Assembly: GCA_963921425.1 (NCBI GenBank)
Contig: OY992832.1
Coordinates: 17,086,835 to 17,150,834 of the forward strand
DNA: 64,000 bases
Reading direction: 5' to 3'
From: Dryas octopetala
Taxonomy: Eukaryota > Streptophyta > Magnoliopsida > Rosales > Rosaceae
This document shows positions 1 through 15,758 of the stretch, piece after piece. Numbering within the stretch: position 1 is the stretch's first letter; every line of letters begins with the position of its first letter. The translations under genes were made by a program, and so were the position numbers. Below the pieces are notes generated by a model that saw only the letters and a list, made by a program, of their open reading frames with translations, did no database searches and had not been told where the DNA came from.

Positions 1-2274
<2,274 letters not shown>

Positions 2275-2990
2275 TTTGAGTAAATTCACAAGGTCTTATC
2301 TAGTAGTAATATCTGGTTGCATATGAATGTTGTTAGGACTCTGAGTTTCAATATCTTTATTTTGAGTAAAAATTGTATCTGCCTACTATTAGTGTACGAC
2401 CCAGTCCATAGTCTTAGGACCTATACATGTGAAGACCAAAGAGAGAGAAACCTTTTCCACATAACGTGATAGACATGTTTTGGCATTCACACCTGTGTGT
2501 TGTCGTCTTAGAAAAGACTTCTGGTTTGTGGTCTGGGTTGAATCTTGTTCAGTTTATGGTTGCCTACCCCTTTAAATCCTTGGTCCCAACACAGGCAAAA
2601 AGTCAATCCTCAATAGGAAGAACGTATAATGAGATTAATTAGGTAGTTCTGGTCACATCACTGTCTTGTATTAATGGCTGGAGTCATGAATACAAGCTTA
2701 TTTTCTGGTCAGTCTGTAAATAATCAATAATATATAACATCAAATACCTACAATTTGTAGAAGAAGCTTGATTTTTACCGTAGTGAGACCGACACATGAG
2801 GTGGTCGTGGTGAGGCCAGGGGTTGTTAGCTAGAAAGGCAATGGGGTTCGCCGAAAGAGTTCCAAGAGGATTTGCAACCTAAGGCAGAGTGCTCAGCTTC
2901 TTATACAGAATAATGTATTTGAGTGTAAAATAACAATGACTGTTGGCTACATGTTCCTGGACCAAGAGTCTCATCCTAATACCCTGAAAA
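2275..2990. other. 3' flank of locus A
   Basis: Contains the presumed 3' UTR and downstream spacer of locus A. The same sequence follows B (11320-12037) and G (63489 to the window end), so the duplicated unit extends well past the stop codon. A few substitutions and a small indel separate the A and B copies (for example near 2596/11643 and 2709/11757). No gene is seen. Confidence 0.75.
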
Positions 2991-4217
2991 TGCATGAGAC
3001 AGCTTCAAATTCATATGGTTGCATAAAATTGAACCCTTCTTCAATTATTGAAGACCGAAGGAAAAACAAGAACACAGTTTGGCTGAAAAGTCCATCCCAT
3101 TAGTCTTATCCCTCTATCCCCAATTCGTATTCATCAATGACTTTTCAATAATCTTTGTTTCCACAATTCAACTCTTATTGGCCACCAGCTAAACGATTGC
3201 AACCTCACAAGTCATAACTCCTGTCAATTTATTGCATAGTACATCTTAAAAAGAACCAGAGAGGAAAAAAAAAATGAAGAAGAAAAGAAAATGCATGAGA
3301 CAGCTTCAAATTCATATGGTTGCATAAAATTGAACCCTTCTTCAATTATTGAAGACCGAAAGAAAAACAAGAACACAGTTTGGCTGAAAAGTCCATCCCA
3401 TTAGTCTTGTCCCTCTATCCCCAATTCGTATTCATCAATGACTTTTCAATAATCTTTGTTTCCACAATTCAACTCTTATTGGCCACCAGCTAAACGATTG
3501 CAACCTCACAAGTCATAACTCCTGTCAATTTATTGCATAGTACATCTTAAAAAGAACCAGAGAGGAAAAAAAAAATGAAGAAGAAAAGAAAATGCATGAG
3601 ACAGCTTCAAATTCATATGGTTGCATAAAATTGAACCCTTCTTCAATTATTGAAGACCGAAAGAAAAACAAGAACACAGTTTGGCTGAAAAGTCCATCCC
3701 ATTAGTCTTGTCCCTCTATCCCCAATTCGTATTCATCAATGACTTTTCAATAATCTTTGTTTCCACAATTCAACTCTTATTGGCCACCAGCTAAACGATT
3801 GCAACCTCACAAGTCATAACTCCTGTCAATTTATTGCATAGTACATCTTAAAAAGAACCAGAGAGGAAAAAAAAAATGAAGAAGAAAAGAAAATGCATGA
3901 GACAGCTTCAAATTCATATGGTTGCATAAAATTGAACCCTTCTTCAATTATTGAAGACCGAAAGAAAAACAAGAACACAGTTTGGCTGAAAAGTCCATCC
4001 CATTAGTCTTGTCCCTCTATCCCCAATTCGTATTCATCAATGACTTTTCAATAATCTTTGTTTCCACAATTCAACTCTTATTGGCCACCAGCTAAACGAT
4101 TGCAACCTCACAAGTCATAACTCCTGTCAATTTATTGCATAGTACATCTTAAAAAGAACCAGAGAGGAAAAAAAAAATGAAGAAGAAAAGAAAATGCATG
4201 AGACAGCTTCAAATTCA
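2991..4217 (+). repeat. 301-bp tandem repeat, four full copies plus a stub (array 1)
   Basis: Units start at 2991, 3292, 3593, 3894 and 4195, a constant period of 301 bp; the last is a stub of about 23 bp. Each begins TGCATGAGACAGCTTC and ends in an A-rich GAAGAAAAGAAAA stretch. Units differ at only a few positions, such as an early CCGAAGG versus CCGAAAG and CTTATCC versus CTTGTCC. The same unit occurs about twice after B at 12038-12638. The array sits between the 3' flank of A and the truncated locus C. Confidence 0.95.
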
Positions 4218-4911
4218 GATTTGAATCACTTCTCTTAAACCGATTTGTTTTACGAAATCCTATGATAAGAATAGTAATTGCACTCATATTATTTTCTATC
4301 TCGAAATGTAATAAATTTTCAATTCCTATTACAATATTTGGAACAAAAACATAATCCAAATAAGGAGAAGACTTGTTGTTTCTATTTTAGTGTTTGGTAA
4401 TATTTTCTATTATATCTTCTAATTTGGTAATTGACACATATCAATATAATAGGAAAGATATGTGCCATAATTATGTGCTAATATTTCCTATTTCTCAACC
4501 TTTTGTAATCTTTCTTATTATATTTTCTAATTTTTCAATATAGTAAAATAATAAAAGAATATTTATGATAATTTTTACATTCTAGATTAACTATGGAATA
4601 GAAATACTACCCTCTCATATATGGTATTTATTTTCCTCATTTTTTATAAAATTAGTTTATAGTCAACTAAGGTTAATTCTTTAATTTGTTTCTTTTCCAG
4701 TCAACCAAACATCAGATACTCTTCTTGAAATGAAAGCTAATTCTCATTTCAAGTTTTGGATTCTGGCCAAACAAATATGGCCAAAGATTTGGTATCAAAA
4801 ATATGATACATCTAAATTTACTCCACTATATATATATATAATTTCTATAATCTACCAAATTATATGATTCATTAACGAAAATAATTAGAGAAAAATTTAT
4901 TGTTTAAACAG
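4218..4911. other. AT-rich spacer where the ectodomain exon of locus C would be expected
   Basis: About 690 bp of AT-rich sequence with no DUF26 coding similarity in any frame that I can see. In intact loci the ectodomain exon (about 830-840 bp) lies a few hundred bases before the membrane-span exon. Here the repeat array passes straight into this spacer, which suggests the exon was deleted or replaced. Confidence 0.6.
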
Positions 4912-7341
4912 GAAGAATCAAAATCATTGTTGCCTGTATCCTAGCTGCTGGTGCTGTACTTGTAGCTTTGGGCTACTGCTTGGCAGGGAGGAGACGAAGA
5001 AAGAATTACAATCCGGCCCTACAACAAGAAAATGGTAAAACCTTAAATAAAAATTTTAGTCAAACATAAAATCCAGAAAATTGGATTAAAAACTTTAGAA
5101 TTTATCTTCATGTGTCTAGGTCTAGCATTACTTTTTTGTTACATTTTGTGGCCCTTCATGTAATATATCTTTTGAAAAACTCATTGTTTGTTTAGTTGAA
5201 AAAGATATAAAGACCGTTGAATCCTTGCAATTTGACTTGAGAACTATAAAAACTGCCACAAACAAATTTTCTGAGAACAACAAGTTAGGTGAAGGCGGAT
5301 TTGGTGCGGTTTTCAAGGTATGAAAATATATATAATGCTTACAATTGCTTGTTCTTAGTTTAGTCTATGAACTATAAACTTAAGAGCATCACCAACGATT
5401 GTGGCAATTCATAATGCAATAATAAGGTTAATGACCTTCTTTTTCAATCATTCATTGCAATTCTACGTTAGGCTCCAATAATACAAGTCCATCGCACAAT
5501 GCAATAGCTGTATTCTTCTGTGTGGGGCCTAATATTTCTCTCTTCTTTTAGTTGTCTTCTTCTTTGGGGCCCACCATTGTCTTGGTTGTGAAGTCGACAT
5601 GCATTTAATACATATGTCAAATAATAGCCATGGCACTTATTAACTTTTTTTTTTGTTTTTATTTTTTGGCCAAGGCACTTATTAGCTAGCTTGAACATAT
5701 GCATACCATTGGAATTTGGAGATGTGTTTTAAGACAAAAAAGTCAATAAATAGTCACTACATTCCGTATCGAAATACCATTGGGGATGCGCTAAGATGAA
5801 TAGAAATGATTAATGGATAAATATACAATTTACGTGCCTTGTCAGGGAACACTTGGTAATGGACAAGAAATAGTAGTAAAGAGGTTGTCAAAAAGCTCCA
5901 GACAGGGAGTACAAGAATTTAAGAATGAGGTTGCATTGGTAGCCAAGCTTCAACACAGAAATCTTGTACAGCTTTTGGGATTTTGCTTACAAGGAGAAGA
6001 AAGCATACTTGTCTATGAATATGTGCCCAACAAAAGTCTCGATTATTTTCTATTTGGTCTGTCATCACTTGAATATAGTACTGATCACTTGTTAATTGTC
6101 CACACAATTCTTTGTAATTTCTAACTAATTAAATATAGTACTACTTGTATTTCTTGAATTAATGTGATGCTCACTTGTTAATTGTCCATACAATTCTTTG
6201 TAATTTCTAACTAATTAAATATAGTACTACTTGTATTTCTTGAATTAATGTGATGCAGAACCCACAAAACGAGAACAGCTGGATTGGTTGAGACGTTGCA
6301 TGATAATAGGAGGAATTGCTCGGAGAATACTATATCTTCATGAAGATTCGAGGCTTAGAGTCATACACTGCGATTTGAAAGCTAGCAACATCTTGTTGGA
6401 TGGTGATATGAATCCAAAAATATCAGATTTTGGAATGGCAAAAATGTTTGGAGTTGATGAGCAAACTCAAGGAAACACCAAAAGAATTGTCGGAACTTAG
6501 TAAGTTTCACTTAGATATTGCAATCTAATAATGTCAAATAACATATGAATGATTTTCTTTTCTCCAATTTTTACTAAAAAACAAAACATTTTCTTTAGTT
6601 ATTAATTGTGACTAATTTTGAACTCATATGTGATTGCAATTATTTTGGACATGCAATCAGTGGTTACATGGCTCCCGAATATGCTATGGAGGGATTATAT
6701 TCCATAAAATCTAATGTTTTTAGCTTCGGAATAATCTTGCTTGAGATTATAACAGGAAGAAGAAACTTTTTAGGCTTTCATCTTCCGAATTGCGCACCTA
6801 CTCTTCTAGCACATGTAAGAAAGTTTTATTTACATTAAATTATGCATAACACTATTTGTAACACATTTAATAGAAGCAAGATTCATATAATTGAGTCCCA
6901 CTTATATTAAATATGCAGTACCAATACGGTACAAAAATGTGAAATACAGAGTATTACCCTTAAATTACACAGTTTTGACAACTAATATTATTGAATAACA
7001 GTACTTACATCATCGAAAGGTATCGCATGCAGGCTTGGCAATTATGGAATGAAGGGAGAGTGTTGGAGTTGATTGATCCATTATTGAAAGATTCATGCAG
7101 TCCAAATGAATTTTTGATATACATCCACATTGGATTATTGTGTGTTCAAGAAGATGCAAACAATAGGCCAACCATGTCATCAATTGTTCTAATGTTGAAA
7201 TCTGAAAGCATTGAGCTTTCCATACCTGAGCGGCCTGCATTCTTTACAGGAAGGTCTACTACTTATCATCATGATGACCAAATAGGTGTTCATGGTGGCT
7301 CTGCCAATGGTGTGACAATTTCTGAGTTTGTGCCCCGTTGA
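4912..7341 (+). pseudogene. CRK locus C: ectodomain-less receptor kinase with altered catalytic motifs
   Basis: Six of the seven CRK exons are present and in phase: 4912-5034 (membrane span with a following RRRRK), 5196-5317 ([10 protein letters not shown]), 5846-6056 (VVK lysine), 6259-6499, 6661-6814, 7033-7341 (stop TGA). No ectodomain exon, signal peptide or in-frame ATG is visible upstream, so the start is undefined. Two conserved kinase residues are changed: the HRD arginine is Cys (IHCDLKASN), and subdomain IX reads SNVFSFG where the invariant Asp is Asn. DFG and the catalytic Asp remain. Two extra codons relative to B lie in exons 5 and 6. The open kinase frame could mean recent decay or a retained kinase-only product; I favour a pseudogene or non-canonical kinase. 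Confidence 0.8.
6085..6256 (+). repeat. 86-bp tandem duplication ending at an intron 3' splice site
   Basis: Two adjacent copies (6085-6170 and 6171-6256) lie in the intron between the Lys exon and the HRD exon of locus C. They are almost identical. The first ends GATGCT, and only the second runs into GATGCAG, the apparent 3' splice site. A local duplication therefore lengthened the intron without creating a second usable acceptor. Confidence 0.85.
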
Positions 7342-8311
7342 GACATGTTACACAATGGACTCTATATCTTCTCATCCTGTGAGACAATGCTAAAATATTT
7401 GTGTAGATTCTTTTCCCTTTGCCAGCACAAGTCATTTGTTGTATAAGGGAAAAGGTTAAACCATGCACCTCCCAAATCTCAATTTTACATGTAAGTTGTA
7501 TACTTGTGTCAACTATGTATGTTTGAGTAGTTAATTTTACAAATTTAAACAAGCCCAACATGAAACACATTAGGAAAGATCAAACCCAACAGGTCTGTAA
7601 GGGAGGCCCAAACGCAGCCTCATGAGATCCTCACGCGTCATTCTTCACTTCCGTCTCTATCCATCTTATTTTTTGAATTTTCAATTATTTATTTTTCAAC
7701 GAATTTGACTGAGATGCCGTTCAAGACACAGCAGGCTTGAAAGTGGCTTGACTTTTGGATCATTCAAGCTGGCGCCACATCTCGGTCATAAATTGTCTTT
7801 ATTTCATTTTTCACCTCATCGTCCGATTTCATAATCAATGACTTCACTTCAGTTAATAAAGGTTTTGGCCAAAAAAATAAATAAATAAAGCTTTTCGTGG
7901 TGAATTTAATTATGAAATTTGGTAGGAGTTTCTGTTCCTTTTGGTTGTACCGTTCTAGAACCAATAATTTTCACACAAATCCATATGATCACTTGCGTCC
8001 GCATCTTCCTCTGTTTTAAACTTTGTCATTTCCTTGTCTCTTCCTCTATTTTTTTGTCCTATGAATCTCACGAGGACTGAGCAGTGAGATATCGTTCAAA
8101 GTTTCAACCCACACACACAGAATGGTACAAAGAAACATTAAAGCTGGCTTTAGCAATGGGGTCATTGACCAGACCCAAGCCAATCAACCTGTCCTGCACT
8201 GACATATACATACATATGAATTGCATATGCATATGATCTTCATCCCAAAGAGGAAGAAGCAAAGAGTAAGATCAGGGTCTGATACTCTGATCACCAATTA
8301 GTATCAAAATT
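7342..8311. promoter_or_regulatory. C-B intergenic region containing the promoter and 5' leader of locus B
   Basis: The first part is the 3' flank of C. From about 7990 to 8311 the sequence closely resembles 52385-52704 upstream of locus G: a pyrimidine-rich block, a CAGTGAGATATC-type stretch, then GATCTTCATCCCAAAGAGG shortly before the ATG. Conservation in two copies marks this as promoter or 5' UTR, but duplication alone could explain it. I could not place a TATA box or start site with confidence. Confidence 0.5.
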
Positions 8312-11319
<3,008 letters not shown>

Positions 11320-12037
11320 TTTGAGTAAATTCACAAGGTCTTATCTAGTAGTAATATCTGGTTGCATATGAATGTTGTTAGGACTCTGAGTTTCAATATC
11401 TTTATTTTGAGTAAAAATTGTATCTGCCTACTATTAGTGTACGACCCAGTCCATAGTCTTAGGACCTATACATGTGAAGACCAAAGAGAGAGAAACCTTT
11501 TCCACATAACGTGATAGACATGTTTTGGCATTCACACCTGTGTGTTGTCGTCTTAGAAAAGACTTCTGGTTTGTGGTCTGGGTTGAATCTTGTTCAGTTT
11601 ATGGTTGCCTACCCCTTTAAATCCTTGGTCCCAACACAGGCACAAAGTCAATCCTCAATAGGAAGAACGTATAATGAGATTAATTAGGTAGTTCTGGTCA
11701 CATCACTGTCTTGTATTAATGGCTGGAGTCATGAATACAAGCTTATTTTCTGGTCACTGTCTGTAAATAATCAATAATATATAACATCAAATACCTACAA
11801 TTTGTAGAAGAAGCTTGATTTTTACCGCAGTGAGACCGACACATGAGGTGGTCGTGGTGAGGCCAGGGGTTGTTAGCTAGAAAGGCAATGGGGTTCGCCG
11901 AAAGAGTTCCAAGAGGATTTGCAACCTAAGGCAGAGTGCTCAGCTTCTTATACAGAATAATGTATTTGAGTGTAAAATAACAATGACTGTTGGCTACATG
12001 TTCCTGGACCAAGAGTCTCATCCTAATACCCTGAAAA
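11320..12037. other. 3' flank of locus B
   Basis: Second copy of the sequence at 2275-2990, running directly into the 301-bp repeat array. No gene is seen. The extension of A/B identity through this flank shows that the duplication was of genomic DNA, not of a transcript. Confidence 0.75.
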
Positions 12038-12638
12038 TGCATGAGACAGCTTCAAATTCATATGGTTGCATAAATTTGAACCCTTCTTCAATTATTGAAG
12101 ACCGAAAGAAAAACAAGAACACAGTTTGGCTGAAAAGTCCAACCCATTAGTCTTATCCCTCTATCCCCAATTCGTATTCATCAATGACTTTTCAATAATC
12201 TTTGTTTCCACAATTCAACTCTTATTGGCCACCAGCTAAACGATTGCAACCTCACAAGTCATAACTCCTGTCAATTTATTGCATAGTACATCTTAAAAAG
12301 AACCATAGAGGAAAAAAAAAATGAAGAAGAAAAGAAAATGCATGAGACAGCTTCAAATTCATATGGTTGCATAAAATTGAACCCTTCTTCAATTATTGAA
12401 GACCGAAAGAAAAACAAGAACACAGTTTGGCTGAAAAGTCCATCCCATTAGTCTTGTCCCTCTATCCCCAATTCGTATTCATCAATGACTTTTCAATAAT
12501 CTTTGTTTCCACAATTCAACTCTTATTGGCCACCAGCTAAACGATTGCAACCTCACAAGTCATAACTTTTGTCAATTTATTGCATAGTACATCTTAAAAA
12601 GAACCAGAGAGGAAAAAAAAATGAAGAAGAAAAGAAAA
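12038..12638 (+). repeat. 301-bp tandem repeat, about two copies (array 2), ending 70 bp before locus D
   Basis: Units start at 12038 and 12339 (period 301) and match array 1 at 2991-4217. The second unit breaks off in its A-rich tail near 12638. The ATG of locus D is at 12709, so the array forms the proximal upstream region of D. The unit includes a stretch resembling other CRK upstream sequence (TTCATCAATGACTTTTCA here, a similar phrase near 21790), suggesting it arose by amplifying promoter-proximal DNA. Confidence 0.9.
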
Positions 12639-12708
12639 AATTAGACCGTCAAACACGGCCTAAAGATACAATAACTAAACCCTTTTAAGAGGAAGTGATG
12701 ATATCACA

Positions 12709-15534
12709 ATGCCTTCCTTCAATGTGTTGAACATGACCCTTGTGCTTCTCTCAATGCTTGGCTTCCTTAGCCTTAGCTATAGTGAAGCTGCCCCGGGTTA
12801 CCGGTACCATGATTGTTCTAACACAACCACTTTTACTCCTAGCAGCACCTACCAGTCCAATCTCAACCACCTCCTCCCTTCTCTCACCTCCAACGCCACC
12901 CATGACGCCGGATACTACAACACCACTGCAGGTGACGGCAGTGAAGACTCCAACGCAGCAGTCTACGGTGCTTTTCTATGTCGTGGTGATCTCACACTGG
13001 ATGAGTGCCAAGAATGCGTGGCTACCGCAGCCAGAGAGGCAGTCCAACAGTACTGCCCTTTACGAAAGGTCACTGTAATCTGATACGACGAGTGTATACT
13101 ACGCTACTCTTACGTATCTCTTTGGCAAAATGGAAGAAAATCCCTGAGTTTTATTGTATAACATCGGGAATATTACTGAGTCTAACCGCTTTGCTGAGCT
13201 GCTGACTGAAACAATGACTGGCTTGGTGGCTCCCGCTGCAAATGCTTCATCCGGTGCTAAAAAGTTTGCGACTAAAGAAGTAGAATTCACAGGGTTCTAG
13301 CAGTTGTACAGTCTTATGCAGTGCACACCAGACCTGTCCAGTGTGGCTTGTAACCTGTGTCTTCAAAGAGCTATTGCTGATCTTCCCAATTGTTGTTCCG
13401 GGAAGCAAGGAGGAAGAGTTTTGGCTACTAGTTGTAATTTAGATATGAAGTGTTTCCATTTTATACAAAGGTAGCTGCGACACCTCCCCCGACGCCACTG
13501 CTTCTTTCTCCTCCACCTCCGGGTTTAGTAACAAGGCCTCAAGGTAAAATTGCAGGGATCATGTTCATGTACGTATTTGGTCTTGTTTAATTTATTCTGT
13601 TGAAACTAGTATTCCACGTCGGAGAAATAATATCTTGCATAATAGAATGTAAGATCTTCAACCTCTTTATTTAGTTGATTTTGAATTGGATATTCTAATG
13701 TTTATAGTATTAGAGGGCGAAACAATATTTTTAGATTGTTTTATTTCTTATGTGTATTAATATTGTGTGCAAGAAATGACAAAATCTCATCGTTAACTAT
13801 AGTGGCCATTGTTGTTCCAATTGCCATATTGATATTGCTTTTCCCAGTATGCTGCTTATTCCTTAGAAGAAGAGCAAGGAAAAAGTATGATGCTTTACAT
13901 CAACAAAATGGTAAACATTTAACGTTTTTACTTTAATTCCTTACCATACCCAAATTATGTTCATTTTCATTTCTCTAGTACAATTTGATTTCTAATTTTT
14001 CTCATTAATATGTTACTTCATATATATATTTGTACATTTTAAGTAATTCTTGATTCTGTGTAGTGGGCGATGAAATTACTAGTGTGGAGTCATTGCAGTT
14101 TGATTTGGGTACAATTGCAGCAGCCACAAAATTGTTCTCTGATGATAACATGTTGGGGGCAGGTGGCTTTGGTGAGGTCTACAAGGTTATGACTTTGACT
14201 TGGCAAATTTCATGAAATTAAAAAAGTATGCAGATTTAAATGTGTTGGAACTCATGAATGTTAATATAAGATGTTTGCAAAACTGGTTTCAACGTTTTTC
14301 AGGGCACACTTCCTAATGGCCAAGAAATAGTTGTGAAGAGATTATCTAGAAGCTCAGGCCAAGGCGCTGAGGAGTTTAAGAATGAGGTTGTTTTGGTAGC
14401 TAAGCTTCATCACAAAAATTTGGTGAGGCTATTGGGATTTTACTCGGAAGAAGAAGAAAAGATACTTGTTTACGAATATGTGGAGAACAAATGCCTTGAC
14501 CACTTTCTATATGGTACTCTGTGCCCTTCTAATCAAGGAAATCTTTCCGTATGTTAGTATGTCTGTATGTGAATCAATTCACTTATTCTAACTTGCATAT
14601 TTTATTCTGGAAAACATGTGTGTAGACTCTGAAAAGCAAGTAAAATTGGATTGGTCAAGCAGATACAAGATTATTGGTGGGGTTGCTCGAGGGATTCTCT
14701 ATCTCCATCACGATTCTCGGCTTAAAATCATACATCGCGATCTTAAAGCGAGCATTGTATTGTTAGATGGGGAAATGAATCCAAAAATTGCAGATTTTGG
14801 CATGGCAAGAATATTTGGAGTTGATCAAACTCAAGGAAACACTGGAAGGATCGTTGGAACATAGTAAGTAATACAGAACTTTGTTGATGAGTTCAAAATT
14901 TCATTTCATAATACTGTATTTTAACTAACATTGTTTTACTGATGCTACTGGTTTGCAGTGGTTACATGTCTCCAGAATATGCAATGCATGAACAATTCTC
15001 TGTTAAGTCCGATGTGTATAGTCTGGGTGTCTTGATCTTAGAGATTGTAACTGGCAAGAAGAACATTAGTTTCTATCAATCAGACTGTGGTGAAGACCTT
15101 ATGAGCTATGTGAGTACTGTATAACTTAAATATTGTAATTTGCATTTCTTGGTTATTTAATTGTTGCAACATTTTGAATTAAATGATTGCAGGCTTGGAG
15201 ACATTGGAGGGATGGGAGGCCCTTAGAATTGTTGGATCCAAGTTTGAGAGGTTGTTATTCAAGAAATGAAGTAACTAGATGTAACCATATTGGGTTACTC
15301 TGTGTTCAGGAAGATCCAGATGACAGACCCACAATGCAAACCATAGCTCTCATGCTAAGCAGTTACTCTGTTACTATGGCATTCCCTCAAAAGCCAGCAT
15401 TTTTTCTTCATAGTAAAACAGATCAGCTGAGAATGCCAACAATAACCTCTGAATCATCTGATCATCAACCTACTAGCCATTCTTTGTCATATTCTGTTAA
15501 CGAAGCATCGATCACTGAATTATACCCTCGATAG
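12709..15534 (+). pseudogene. CRK locus D: broken ectodomain, open kinase exons, catalytic-loop Asn changed
   Basis: Exon 1 (12709-13543) starts with a good signal peptide and the first DUF26 domain (LCRGDLTLDECQEC). It is then broken: TGA at 13081-13083 replaces the Trp of IWYDEC, small indels follow, TAG lies at 13298-13300, and a one-base loss near 13438 shifts CNFRYEV. The membrane-span exon (about 13774-13910) has a weak acceptor (GCAAG) that would shift frame by one. The kinase exons are all open and in phase: 14064-14185 ([10 protein letters not shown]), 14303-14513, 14626-14863, 14959-15109, 15193-15534 (ends TELYPR). The catalytic loop reads HRDLKASI, so the Mg-binding Asn is Ile, which predicts weak or no activity. 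A copia element lies 224 bp past the stop. Confidence 0.85.
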
Positions 15535-15758
15535 TACCACAAACAATGTGTGGTCCAGCACAAGTACCTATTAACAAGTGATATAAGTGGTGTAACTTGT
15601 GGTTGTTTTGCCCCTCAATTCTCTATAATATCAAAAAGACTTAAAATGACAATTCCTAGTTTCAGACACATTTTTATGCATGAAATTAAAAAATTAATAC
15701 AACCATAGAAGCTGCTAAGCAGCAGAAATACAAGGTATACCTTGTAAGAAAACAGATG

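Noticed and set aside
2991-4217. 301-bp array as centromeric or subtelomeric satellite
   Set aside because: Only four and two copies, each tied to a CRK gene flank; too short and too local for a chromosomal satellite.
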